A DNA stretch of 64,000 nucleotides, taken from positions 522,315-586,314 of the forward strand of contig NZ_RKRG01000002.1 in NCBI RefSeq assembly GCF_003814835.1, written 5' to 3'. The position numbers and the translations under genes are program-made. Positions 36,433 to 45,270 of this stretch are shown here, in pieces (the first letter of the stretch is position 1; every line of letters begins with the position of its first letter). Source of the DNA: Methanobrevibacter gottschalkii DSM 11977. Lineage in GTDB: Archaea; Methanobacteriota; Methanobacteria; Methanobacteriales; Methanobacteriaceae. The notes under the pieces were generated by a model. That model was not told the origin of the DNA, ran no database searches, and was given only the letters and a program-made list of their open reading frames with translations.

Positions 36433-37016
36433 ATGTTTAAAAAAATTCTGATTATATCACTTTCCATATTCATATTAATGAATGGTGCTGGTGCTATTGA
36501 CTCTGCTAATTGGACTAGTGCTGATGTAGGTTATGAAACATTTAAAATACCTCCCCAATATGAAAATCCATACAGCAGTGACTTTGACATGTATGAATTT
36601 GATGAAGACATTGATGTTTTTACAATCAGATATGTAAATCCGAATCTGATGGATTTATATGGTCATTTTCTAAATGAATACCATGGAAAAAAGGTTAATG
36701 TTGCAGGCCATGATGCTGTACACTTCACATATTATGATAGGCATGACAAGACCAACAATTCAGTATTATGGTTTTCAGCAGGTGAGGAATTCTATTATAT
36801 CAATTGGATTGGCAGCAATATTACACCGGCAATTAAGGAAGTTGTTAAAAGTTCCTTAAAATCAAACTACACTCATAAGGAGTTTTACAGTATATTAAAT
36901 GATAATATAAAAATTACAATACTGTCAATTCCATTGAATCTCAAAGGTTTGATTATCCTACTGAGTTCTACTCATACAACTTCAGAAATGGTTTAAGTAT
37001 TGGAAAGATATATTGA
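36433..37016 (+). pseudogene. Secreted PsbP-like small protein, probably frameshifted near its end
   Basis: The gene begins with a signal peptide (MFKKILIISLSIFILMNGAGA) and a domain with VGYETFKIPPQYENPY, similar in style to other small methanobacterial surface proteins. In frame it would end at 36996 with an odd hydrophobic tail (LSIPLNLKGLIILL). A different frame stays open from about 36906 to a stop at 37014-37016 and reads sensibly (ESQRFDYPTEFYSYNFRNGL). A single indel near 36900-36912, next to an A-run, would join them. Either the gene is broken or the base call is wrong. It directly follows the zinc-ribbon membrane gene. Confidence 0.55.
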
Positions 37017-37128
37017 AACCCGTGAATAGTCCGGCTATGGGATAATCAAATGTTCATTAAAGAAAATATTAGGAAGCTCTGAGCTTTAGTGGATAAATAT
37101 TATAAGAACAATCAACAAAATACAAGTA

Positions 37129-38019
37129 ATGACTAATCACAAACACCTGCGCACTGTTATTGAAGATATATATTCGAATGGAAATAAGCTAACTGAAGAA
37201 CTCACTGCCCGCCTAATACATGAATTCAGATACTCCAATTTGTATATTCCCTCTAAAAAAGAGGACAATAAGCTGAATTTTATTATTTATGAGGATGATG
37301 ATTCCAAACTTACTCCATTATTTACTGATTTGGATGAATTTAGAAAATTCTATAAGGATGAGGATGTTCGGGCATTGCAAAATCCATTTGAATTGTATCA
37401 GAATGTCTTAAAGACAACGGATATTGAAGGTTACATCTTAAATCCTGCTTCTGAAAAGTATTTGTTTAAAAAAGAATTTATTTTAGCTATTAACAATATT
37501 CCAAAGACTGATTTTTACACTACCAATCCCTACTCGGAAGAGGAATTATTAAATATGAAAAGGTCAGTTGATAATAAAAATTTGGAAAGATTTATTGAAA
37601 ATAGAGCAAATATTGGGGATTTTGAGGGTTTATTTGAACAGATGGCAAATTCACAGTTATTTGCTTTAATGTTGTCTGATTTAAAACTTAATAAGGAGAT
37701 GATTTCACTTAAAAAAAGTGGTCCTGTTGCGGCAATGTATACTGATAATGTAGGTGGCATCTATGCAACTTTATTTACATCTGAGAGAAAAATGGATGCA
37801 GTAAAGACAAAAAAATACAAATATTCCCAATTAGTTAATCTTGCAACACTTGTTAATTTTATCCTGACTGAGGATATGGACGGCCTTATTGTAAATCCGG
37901 AAAGTGACAATGTGTTAGTTCCAAGAACCACTCTTCTTAGATACTCTCTTGGTTTTGAGATGTATGCAAATGATGAAAGACTATCAGAATCAATGTTTTA
38001 TCTCTTTAGGATTGAATGA
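37129..38019 (+). CDS. SseB-like protein with two related domains
   Basis: A 296-residue soluble protein that looks like two SseB N-terminal-type domains. Domain one includes LYIPSKKEDNK, LTPLFTDLDEFRKFYKDE and DIEGYILNPASEKYLFKKEF. Domain two repeats the pattern with AMYTDNVGGIYATLFTSERKMDAV and DMDGLIVNPESDNVLVPRTTL. SseB-like domains are seen near secretion and defence-type genes, but their function is unclear. A TATA-like ATAAATATTA at 37093-37102 lies about 30 nt before the ATG without a ribosome-binding site, so a nearly leaderless mRNA is possible. Confidence 0.6.
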   Translation: MTNHKHLRTVIEDIYSNGNKLTEELTARLIHEFRYSNLYIPSKKEDNKLNFIIYEDDDSKLTPLFTDLDEFRKFYKDEDVRALQNPFELYQNVLKTTDIEGYILNPASEKYLFKKEFILAINNIPKTDFYTTNPYSEEELLNMKRSVDNKNLERFIENRANIGDFEGLFEQMANSQLFALMLSDLKLNKEMISLKKSGPVAAMYTDNVGGIYATLFTSERKMDAVKTKKYKYSQLVNLATLVNFILTEDMDGLIVNPESDNVLVPRTTLLRYSLGFEMYANDERLSESMFYLFRIE

Positions 38020-38102
38020 ACTCATTATTATTAAAACAATATATAATATGATTAAAATATTAATCTAAAATTTTAATAATCATGTAATATATATTCATAA
38101 TT

Positions 38103-38708
38103 ATGTCCGAATTATCACAATTAATTCAAATCAATAAAAATATTGAAAAACAGAATGAGGAAATAATTCGTCTTTTAAAAGTAATTGCTTGCGAAAAACA
38201 AGAAGGAGAAAATTCAGATAAATCAGTTATTGATTTAGGCGAGCTGTATTTGGAAGATGATGCAAGTTTTGAAGCAGAGCCAAAAGAAGGGGAAATTGAA
38301 AACCTTTGGAGAGTTGGATCTCTTCTGGATAATTCAATTGATGTTGGTGAAGTCTATTTTATTGAAGGTACTGACATCTTCAGGTTATCAGTTAAAAATA
38401 ATGAAACAAGCATTGATAATTTAACAGGTGATGGTCAGGCAAATATATTTGCATTAGAAGAAACAATTGCAAATGAATCCGTCAAAAACAATAAAAGTTT
38501 AGAAGACAGTACAGTAATACTGAGCAGCGAACATTCACAAAATTTACCTGAAACTTTAAAGATTTGTGTAGAACAAGGTGCTAAAAAAGTATATATGCAT
38601 TTATTTGCATCATCCCAATTAGTAGGAGCACCACAATCATTAATGGAACTGATTAAATTTGATTTTTATAAAAATAATGAACATTTAGTTGAAAAATTGT
38701 TTAAATAG
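38103..38708 (+). CDS. Unrecognised acidic protein with N-terminal coiled coil
   Basis: A 201-residue protein. Residues 1-30 form a predicted coiled coil (IQINKNIEKQNEEIIRLLKV), then an acidic domain with VIDLGELYLEDD and WRVGSLLDNSIDVGEVYF, and an alpha/beta C-terminal part (VYMHLFASSQLVGAPQSLMELI). No family is recognised. A TATA-like TAATATATATT lies about 10-20 bp before the ATG. The following zinc-ribbon gene starts 9 bp after its stop, so the two are probably co-expressed. Confidence 0.5.
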   Translation: MSELSQLIQINKNIEKQNEEIIRLLKVIACEKQEGENSDKSVIDLGELYLEDDASFEAEPKEGEIENLWRVGSLLDNSIDVGEVYFIEGTDIFRLSVKNNETSIDNLTGDGQANIFALEETIANESVKNNKSLEDSTVILSSEHSQNLPETLKICVEQGAKKVYMHLFASSQLVGAPQSLMELIKFDFYKNNEHLVEKLFK

Positions 38709-38717
38709 GTGATATAT

Positions 38718-39023
38718 ATGTCTAAATTTTGTCCGAAATGCGGTGAAGAGTTAGTAGATGATGCGAAATTCTGTAAAAACTGTGGTGAAACTATAAAAAC
38801 AGAACAGGAAACACAAAACAATGAAGTTCAAAATGTTGAAAATGACCATAAAATAGCTTTAATTTTAGGATATGTCTGTGCTATTTTAATTCCATTATTT
38901 GGATTAATATTTGGTATTTATTTAGTGACCCGTAAAGACTCCTCCAAAGCTAATTATCATGGGAAAATCATCATTGGAATAGCTATTGTAATATGGATCA
39001 TTTCATTTTTATTGATGATGTGA
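38718..39023 (+). CDS. Small zinc-ribbon membrane protein
   Basis: A 101-residue protein. I start it at ATG 38718, 5 nt after AGGTGA (38707-38712), rather than at the earlier GTG. It opens with a zinc ribbon (FCPKCGEELVDDAKFCKNCGE) and ends with two membrane helices (IALILGYVCAILIPLFGLIFGI and IIIGIAIVIWIISFLL). This zinc-ribbon plus two-helix design is common in methanobacteria and of unknown function. Confidence 0.7.
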   Translation: MSKFCPKCGEELVDDAKFCKNCGETIKTEQETQNNEVQNVENDHKIALILGYVCAILIPLFGLIFGIYLVTRKDSSKANYHGKIIIGIAIVIWIISFLLMM

Positions 39024-39032
39024 AATCTGAGT

Positions 39033-39380
39033 GTGGAAATTATTTGGAGGTTGATTAAAAAATCAGCCTCTAATCAACCATTGCAGATGTTCACTAAAGC
39101 ACAGGTTCTGCCAATGAGAGAAATATCCATAGATTCTGATTTTGACGTAGGTGAAATTACATCTAAAATCAATAAATTAATGTCAGAATGGCCTATTCAG
39201 CTTTTAGATATCATTGGACCTAATTGGATTGTGTTTGGCTATGACATGAAAGTTAAATTCGTTTTAATATTCGATGCTGACTTTAATGATTTGGAAACCC
39301 AAATAAAATTAGAAGATTTAAGATTAAATGTTATCCATCATATTGAAAGTTTAAAAGGACTGCATATAGGGATAACCTGA
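39033..39380 (+). CDS. Unrecognised small protein
   Basis: An open frame of 115 codons from GTG 39033 with sensible protein composition (ISIDSDFDVGEITSKINKL, FVLIFDADFNDLETQIKLEDL). It looks like a small alpha/beta domain with no signal or membrane segment. The start is doubtful: no ATG is near the beginning and a GGAGG at 39046-39050 lies inside the frame, immediately before an in-frame TTG at 39051. It could be a small gene with a GTG start or the tail of a damaged one. Confidence 0.4.
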   Translation: MEIIWRLIKKSASNQPLQMFTKAQVLPMREISIDSDFDVGEITSKINKLMSEWPIQLLDIIGPNWIVFGYDMKVKFVLIFDADFNDLETQIKLEDLRLNVIHHIESLKGLHIGIT

Positions 39381-39396
39381 TAAATGCTGTTTTTTT

Positions 39397-39437
39397 CGAT
39401 TAAAAAAAAGAAAGAATTAATTGGTTAATTAATTCTT
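39397..39437 (-). terminator. Terminator for the minus-strand small membrane protein
   Basis: AAGAATTAATT (39412-39422) pairs with AATTAATTCTT (39427-39437) around GGTT, overlapping the stop codon of the minus-strand gene. On the minus strand it is followed by a T-rich run (complement of the A-run at about 39402-39409). Confidence 0.5.
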
Positions 39438-39763
39438 GTATTGTAGTATCTGACACCCTGATCATCGTAAGTATACCATCTGTTTACTTCTTCATCGAAT
39501 TTTTCACCAATAACCGGTACATATGAATCAGACTGGGGATTGTATACTTTATATGTTGTATTATTGTTGGTTAAATTCTCAAGTGGAGAATTATCTCCGA
39601 CAACAGTCGTATTATTATCAATGCCGGTGCTATTGTCTATTCCAGTGGTGTTGTCTGTAACGTTTAAATGAGTATTGCCATTAAACATTGTGTAAGCTCC
39701 CACTGCTATTAATGCAACAACAAGAACTGCTATTGCAATGAGCAATATATTTTTATTTTTCAT
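39425..39763 (-). CDS. Small membrane-anchored surface protein
   Basis: A 112-residue protein with an N-terminal membrane helix (LLIAIAVLVVALIAVGAYTM), a Thr/Asn/Asp-rich linker with repeated GIDNSTGIDNNTT-type units and several N-glycosylation sequons, and a short tyrosine-rich C-terminal domain (VPVIGEKFDEEVNRWYTYDD). It looks like a minor cell-surface protein. No family is recognised. It is separated by 38 bp from the upstream cation transporter. Confidence 0.6.
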   Translation of the reverse strand: MKNKNILLIAIAVLVVALIAVGAYTMFNGNTHLNVTDNTTGIDNSTGIDNNTTVVGDNSPLENLTNNNTTYKVYNPQSDSYVPVIGEKFDEEVNRWYTYDDQGVRYYNTRIN

Positions 39764-39801
39764 AATTACACCTTAATCTAAGTTTTAAATAAACTAGTAT
39801 A

Positions 39802-40893
39802 TTAATCTGATATGTCATAGTCATCAATAATATAATAGTCAAGTTCGGGATGTTTGGATTTGATTTCACTGTAAATCCTTTCTTTTACCTTCTCACGGTC
39901 AGCATCAAAATCAACGATAATGTCAAATGTTGCATAGTCCTCATCTTTATTTACAATAAAACCGTGAATTTCAATGATTTCCTCATATTTTGAAGCTATA
40001 TTATATAAATCTTCACGGACATCCTTATAATCATTGTTTCTTGCATAAATTCCAATAGTTAAAACTATTGAGAACTCGTCATATACCTTATATACAATAT
40101 TTCTAGTTAAGCTGTGTATATCAAAAGCTGTCAGATCGTCATCCACTTCAATATGCACAGACCCGCGCATATCTTCAGGACCATAATTATGTAAACTCAA
40201 ATCATATGCCCCATACACTTCGGGAATTTCACAGATATACTCTTTCAGTTTACGGGAAAGCTCTGAGTCAACTCTTGAACCAATCATGCTGTCAATTGTT
40301 TCTCTAAGCATGTCAACACTTGCCTTGATAATCACGATAGAAATGACCACTCCCAGAATTCCTTCAAGAGAAACATGGAAAAATACTGAAATGACAGCAG
40401 CTATTAATGTTGAAAGAGACAGCACTGCATCGAAAAATGCATCGCTTCCAGATGCAACAAGAGCCTGTGAATTAATATCCTCACCTACATTCTTAACATA
40501 TTTTCCAAGAGCAAACTTAACTAAAACGGCAACAGCAATTATGACAAGTGAAACAGCAGTATATGAAGTTGCATCCGGATTAAGTATTTTAGGCCATGAT
40601 TCCATAAATGCAGTAATACCCGCCCAAAGCACAATAGCTGCAATGATTACCGAAGCAAAATATTCAACACGACCATATCCATAAGGATGATTCTTATCCG
40701 GCGCTTTACCTGCAAGCTTTGTCCCAATAATCGTAATAATGGAAGATAACGCATCAGTTAAATTATTAACAGCATCCAATGTAATGGCAATTGAATTAAC
40801 AAGCATTCCAATTGTTGCTTTAAATGCAACAAGGATCAGGTTAACAACAATCCCTATCACACTTGTTTTAATGATTTTTTCTTGTCTAGTCAT
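39802..40893 (-). CDS. Cation diffusion facilitator family transporter
   Basis: A 363-residue CDF-family exporter of divalent metals (zinc, iron, manganese or similar) driven by proton exchange. I start it at the ATG ending at 40893 (MTRQEKIIKTSVIGIVVN), where family proteins normally begin; the upstream extension is not needed. Six membrane helices are visible. Metal-site pattern residues occur in SIAITLDAVNNLTDALSS (helix 2; the usual HxxxD is here DAVNNLTD) and in ASGSDAFFDAVLS (helix 5). The C-terminal cytoplasmic domain is long. DKNHPYGYGRVEY is the conserved loop. The metal cannot be assigned. Confidence 0.85.
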   Translation of the reverse strand: MTRQEKIIKTSVIGIVVNLILVAFKATIGMLVNSIAITLDAVNNLTDALSSIITIIGTKLAGKAPDKNHPYGYGRVEYFASVIIAAIVLWAGITAFMESWPKILNPDATSYTAVSLVIIAVAVLVKFALGKYVKNVGEDINSQALVASGSDAFFDAVLSLSTLIAAVISVFFHVSLEGILGVVISIVIIKASVDMLRETIDSMIGSRVDSELSRKLKEYICEIPEVYGAYDLSLHNYGPEDMRGSVHIEVDDDLTAFDIHSLTRNIVYKVYDEFSIVLTIGIYARNNDYKDVREDLYNIASKYEEIIEIHGFIVNKDEDYATFDIIVDFDADREKVKERIYSEIKSKHPELDYYIIDDYDISD

Positions 40894-40988
40894 GATTAAA
40901 AATATCAATTTAAAATAACTTATACTTTTTTGTGTAAAAAGTTTAAATATGTCCAATCTTAATATATTGATTAAAGGAGGATTATGTC

Positions 40989-41528
40989 ATGTCAATATAT
41001 GATTTTGAAGTTAAAGATGGTGAAGGCAATACTATTTCACTCTCACAATATAAAGATAAAGTACTTTTAATTGTAAACTCAGCAACAGAATGTGGATTTA
41101 CACCACAATATACACAGTTAAATGAAATTTATTCAGAATTCAATGAAGATGGTTTTGAAATTCTAGATTTCCCATGCAATCAATTTGGAGGACAGGCACC
41201 AGGAACAACAGAAGAAATCACAGAAGTCTGCCGTTCAAAATGGTTAGTCCCATATGCTATCTTTGATAAAATTGAAGTGAACGGGGAAAATGAATCACCA
41301 TTATATACATATCTTAAAAAAGAACAGCCATTTAAAGATATTACTGGTGAAGGCTCAGAAGAATTCAAAAAGATTTTAGAATCAATTAATCCAAATTATA
41401 TGGATAATGATGATATTAAATGGAATTTCACTAAGTTTCTGGTAGATAGAAAAGGCAATGCAATTCAAAGATTTGAACCAACTGAAGATTTAAATGATGT
41501 AAAGGAAGCTATTAAAGCTCTTTTATAA
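40989..41528 (+). CDS. Glutathione peroxidase-like thiol peroxidase
   Basis: A 179-residue protein of the GPx family with a cysteine instead of selenocysteine: NSATECGFTPQYTQL places the peroxidatic Cys near residue 36, followed by LDFPCNQFGGQAPG and a WNFTKFLVDRKGN segment with the catalytic Trp-Asn. In organisms without glutathione such enzymes usually use thioredoxin. AAAGGAGG at 40974-40981 lies 7 nt before the ATG. It probably helps with oxidative stress, as does the F420H2 oxidase elsewhere in the window. Confidence 0.88.
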   Translation: MSIYDFEVKDGEGNTISLSQYKDKVLLIVNSATECGFTPQYTQLNEIYSEFNEDGFEILDFPCNQFGGQAPGTTEEITEVCRSKWLVPYAIFDKIEVNGENESPLYTYLKKEQPFKDITGEGSEEFKKILESINPNYMDNDDIKWNFTKFLVDRKGNAIQRFEPTEDLNDVKEAIKALL

Positions 41529-41664
41529 TTAATATTCAATTCATGTTTTTAGTTAATTAATGAATATGATATTTAAATTTCTTGTTTTATTTTACTTTAC
41601 TTTTTAATTTATAAACTTAGTTTTGAATTTAATTATTAATAAATTTCATATTCAATTACATTAG

Positions 41665-41772
41665 TTATTTCGTATATCTTTTACTGCTAATGAGTTAAAA
41701 AGAGAGCTATGTGAAATTATATTTGATAGAAAATATTATAATAAATTATTTTCATTTGATAATTTAATTTAA
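41665..41772 (+). pseudogene. Possible C-terminal gene remnant
   Basis: In the 324-bp gap after the peroxidase gene an open stretch of 36 codons, with no start, reads as protein-like sequence (SFTANELKRELCEIIFDRK) and stops at TAA 41770-41772. It resembles the tail of a lost enzyme, perhaps a transferase, but is too short to place. The flanking DNA is extremely AT-rich; the last part before 41853 must carry the promoter of the SGNH-esterase protein. Confidence 0.3.
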
Positions 41773-41852
41773 AAATTAAATAGTTATAAATTATATACAT
41801 TATAAGTATAAATTAATATTATATGGAACATTATTGAAATGGAGATGATAAG

Positions 41853-44726
41853 ATTATTGTTAAAAGTTTTAAAAAAAGTTTAATAATTTTTTATATTATT
41901 TTAATATTATTTTGTTCTATTGGATTTATTTCAGCTAGTGAAAATATTTCATCCAATTGTTCATTAGAACATGTAAATGTAAATAATATACATACAATAA
42001 ATGTTGATAATAATATAGAATCCACTTTAGAAAATAATTTGGAATCAGATAATGTAAGTAAGAATATTTCTACTTCATTAAATAAAACACAAAATAAAAC
42101 ATTAATTAATAATGAAACATACAAAAAAACAACATTAGAATTTTCCCCTATTATAACTGAATATACTTCAGGAAACATAATTTATACAGTTAAAGCTTAT
42201 TCATTATTGAATTATAATGGAATGAAATATAAAGATCCTAAATACAATTCCCTTATTAAGATAAAACTATATACAGGTAATTCTTTTAAAAGTTATTCAT
42301 CACATATAGACAATAATGGCATTGCTTCTATCAAAGTACCTGATTTATCTATTGGCTATCATAAGGTTGAGATTTTTATTGATAATGTGCAAGGAGCAAC
42401 ATCATACATAAAAGTAATTAAATCTACTACTAAAGTATATGCTCCAACTACAATTATAAAATTTAAGAAAAATATGAATTATAAAATTAAAGTCGTAGAT
42501 AGTCATAATAATCCTGTAAAAAATATTATACTTAAAGTTAAAGTTTATACTGATAGCAAATATAATATTTATAGCATTAAAACAAATTCTAAAGGGTTAG
42601 CAACACTTAAAATTAATAAATTATCTTTAAAGACTCATAAAATTGTTATTACAACTAATAATAAAAATTATAAAATTAATAAAAATTCAAAAATTTTAAT
42701 TAAAAAAACAATTCCTAAAAAAATTGAAACATTAACAGTATCCTCTCCAAATAAAACAATACAAAGAGGTACTTCTTTCACGATTAAACTTACAGATGAT
42801 TATAATGATATTGTGAAAAAAGTTTCAATTAAAGTCAATATATACACAGGTAAAAAATTTAAAACTTTTAAAATTACAACAAATAATAACGGTGTGGCAA
42901 AACTTAAAACAGATAAACTCTCATTAGGAACTCATAACTTAAAAATTGCATCCAATAATAAAAATTACAAATTTCATAAAACTTTTAAAATAACACTCGT
43001 TAAAACAATTATTCATGATGATATTAAAACTTTAGTGTTAAAAAATATTACTTACTACCAAACAAAAGATGGAAAATTCAATGCTAAATTAGGTTGGTAT
43101 TCTAAAGTTGGAAGTTCATATCAAATTTTAAGAAAAACAAATGAAAATTATAACATAATTTCTACAGTCAAATCAAATTCATCATTTACAACATTCTATG
43201 ATAAAATTGATGGAAATGCTTCATACACATATTCTGTTAGAGAGATTATTGTGAAAAATAATGATATTATATTAGGGCCATATGATAAAGAAGGTTTAAA
43301 ATTATTGAAGAGTCCTAATATTACTGCTGATTTTCAGAATTTAAAAGCTGAAATTACTTGGAATAAAGTTGAAGGTGCAACAAAGTATATTATATTTAGA
43401 AAAATTGGTCGTGATGCTAATTTTAAAGCTATTGGTATTGTTAATAGCAATGTATTAAATTACACTGATTTTTATTATAAAACCCCAAAACAATTAAGAA
43501 GTATTCTTAATAGTAATACTTTTGTAGATCCAAGTTTTAATAACTTGTTTTATACAGTACGTGCATGTACTGTCAAAAATACATCTGGAATCAATCAAAT
43601 AAGTTATGGATCCTATTTAATTGATGGAGATTTCCATTTAGAAGCACCAAGTATTATTTCCCTTAAAGATAATGAAATTAAATGGGGTAAAGTTCCAAAT
43701 GCTGATGGTTATTTAATTCTTAAAAAGAATAGTGATGATGATGAATGGACCATTATTAATCAAGTTGCACAAAATGAATCCAATACTATTACATTGAAGT
43801 TAAATAATATTGAAAATAGTTCTTATTATTCTGTTAAAGCATTTGCTAAAAAAAATGGTGAAATCATTTACAGTAAATTTGATTCTGGATTTAGTCTAAA
43901 AAATTACTCAAAAGATAATTCTAAATATAAAATTTTATATTTTGGAGATAGTATTACATATGGTTCACCTTACAAATCAAATTCAAACAAACACATTTTT
44001 TCTATTCCCTATAGAGTAGGAGAATTACTTGGATGTGTTTACTATAATCCTTCTATTCCAGGTTCCACTTATCATGATTTAGGGCAAAAAGATGGAAAGA
44101 ATATTGAAAATACAAAATATTATAGATATCGTATTTGTAGAGAGGTTGTTGACCAAATATCTATTGGTGAACTTCCTGGAAATTGGAAAGAACTTGATAA
44201 TTTAAAAAATAGTGAAGGTATAACAAATACATATATTGATGACTATAATATTGTTGTATTAGCCGCAGGAACCAATGATTATCTTGATAATTCCATATTA
44301 GGCTCTATAAATTCTGTTGATACACATACATTCAATGGTGCACTTAATCATATTCTTAATAAAATAGAAACTGCGAGCAAAACACGTGTTGAAAGAGGTG
44401 AATCCCCTATTAAAGTAATATTTGTAGATTTATGTTATTCAGATCGTGCATATGATAAAACAATAAAAGAAAATAGAGATGTAACCAAAAATAAAATTGG
44501 TTTAACATTGAATGATTATCAAAATGCATTAAATAAACAGTACAATAAATGGAAAAATAATAACTTTTTAACATTATATAATTTTAAAACAAGAGATTAT
44601 AATATTGTTAATCAAGAAAACTGTCCATATACTACATCAGATAATTTACATTTTTCAAAATTCACTTATGGCCAATATGGTAATGCATTTGCAAGTTTTC
44701 TTAAAGAAAATATTTTTTATAATTAG
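41853..44726 (+). CDS. Secreted adhesin-like protein with C-terminal SGNH/GDSL esterase
   Basis: About 957 residues. The frame is open from 41838 and encodes a signal peptide (FKKSLIIFYIILILFCSIGFISA) before the first in-frame ATG, so the gene must start earlier than 42039. GGAGATGAT (41841-41849) precedes ATT codons at 41853/41856, so either a rare ATT start is used or an indel in the A7 run (41871-41877) hides an ATG at 41845. After the signal come two Ig-like repeats (about 130-320), FN3-like segments (about 330-680) and an SGNH hydrolase: GDSITYG with Ser700, a GTNDY block, and DNLH with Asp930/His933. It probably de-esterifies a surface or foreign polysaccharide outside the cell. Confidence 0.75.
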   Translation: MIVKSFKKSLIIFYIILILFCSIGFISASENISSNCSLEHVNVNNIHTINVDNNIESTLENNLESDNVSKNISTSLNKTQNKTLINNETYKKTTLEFSPIITEYTSGNIIYTVKAYSLLNYNGMKYKDPKYNSLIKIKLYTGNSFKSYSSHIDNNGIASIKVPDLSIGYHKVEIFIDNVQGATSYIKVIKSTTKVYAPTTIIKFKKNMNYKIKVVDSHNNPVKNIILKVKVYTDSKYNIYSIKTNSKGLATLKINKLSLKTHKIVITTNNKNYKINKNSKILIKKTIPKKIETLTVSSPNKTIQRGTSFTIKLTDDYNDIVKKVSIKVNIYTGKKFKTFKITTNNNGVAKLKTDKLSLGTHNLKIASNNKNYKFHKTFKITLVKTIIHDDIKTLVLKNITYYQTKDGKFNAKLGWYSKVGSSYQILRKTNENYNIISTVKSNSSFTTFYDKIDGNASYTYSVREIIVKNNDIILGPYDKEGLKLLKSPNITADFQNLKAEITWNKVEGATKYIIFRKIGRDANFKAIGIVNSNVLNYTDFYYKTPKQLRSILNSNTFVDPSFNNLFYTVRACTVKNTSGINQISYGSYLIDGDFHLEAPSIISLKDNEIKWGKVPNADGYLILKKNSDDDEWTIINQVAQNESNTITLKLNNIENSSYYSVKAFAKKNGEIIYSKFDSGFSLKNYSKDNSKYKILYFGDSITYGSPYKSNSNKHIFSIPYRVGELLGCVYYNPSIPGSTYHDLGQKDGKNIENTKYYRYRICREVVDQISIGELPGNWKELDNLKNSEGITNTYIDDYNIVVLAAGTNDYLDNSILGSINSVDTHTFNGALNHILNKIETASKTRVERGESPIKVIFVDLCYSDRAYDKTIKENRDVTKNKIGLTLNDYQNALNKQYNKWKNNNFLTLYNFKTRDYNIVNQENCPYTTSDNLHFSKFTYGQYGNAFASFLKENIFYN

Positions 44727-44747
44727 TATTAAATATTAAAACTTAAT

Positions 44748-44780
44748 ATTTTGATTATCAAAATCATTCTTTTATTCTTA
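44748..44780 (+). terminator. Terminator after the SGNH-esterase protein
   Basis: ATTTTGA (44748-44754) pairs with TCAAAAT (44758-44764) around TTA, followed by a T-rich stretch to about 44779. Confidence 0.45.
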
Positions 44781-44781
44781 A

Positions 44782-44885
44782 GAGTGTTTAGCAAAACTCA
44801 AAAATTAATTTTTGATAAATGCAAAGATTGATCCAATTGTAAATAAAGAAAATTTTGCATAGTCAATTTATTTTTAGCAGATACT
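44782..44885 (+). mobile_element. Diverged relative of the 107-bp MITE
   Basis: A 104-bp segment beginning GAGTGTTTAGCAAAA and ending in TTTTTAGCAGATACT aligns end to end with MITE copy 1, sharing ATTAATTTTTGA and AAAGAAAA-type internal blocks. It is bracketed by TTAA on both sides (44778-44781 and 44886-44889), a possible 4-bp target duplication. Similarity is clearly lower than between the two 107-bp copies. Confidence 0.45.
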
Positions 44886-45037
44886 TTAAAATAAATCAAT
44901 AATTTAGTAGATATAATGGACTTTGCAGATTAATACTAATATTACTTAAAAATTTAGGGATATACTATGAAAAACCACACAAAATAAATATGAATTCACG
45001 AATGATCTTATTATTCACAAACAATAAAAAAACAGTA

Positions 45038-45144
45038 GAGTGTTCACCAAAAGTAATTTTTTCGATACAAATTTTTCTTTGTTTTTGAATTGAAGTATTT
45101 TTAATTAGTTTTAAAAATTAATTTTAGATTTTTGGCGGACACCT
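45038..45144 (-). mobile_element. 107-bp MITE, copy 2 (inverted relative to copy 1)
   Basis: The reverse complement of this segment matches copy 1 at 7070-7176 over its full 107 bp with only a handful of differences. Ends are GAGTGTTCACCAAAAG and TTTTTGGCGGACACCT. The 4-bp direct repeat AGTA flanks it (45034-45037 and 45145-45148). It sits in the 544-bp non-coding gap between the SGNH-esterase gene and the cytidylyltransferase gene; apart from the two mobile elements and the terminator that gap shows no gene. Confidence 0.75.
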
Positions 45145-45270
45145 AGTAATATAAAAGAAAATTCACATGATAACAAGCTTAAAAAATATATACTGGACTG
45201 GCTCTTTCTATGATAATTATTAATAGTTTAAAAAATATATTATATATTTAATACATGATAGGGGATAATA

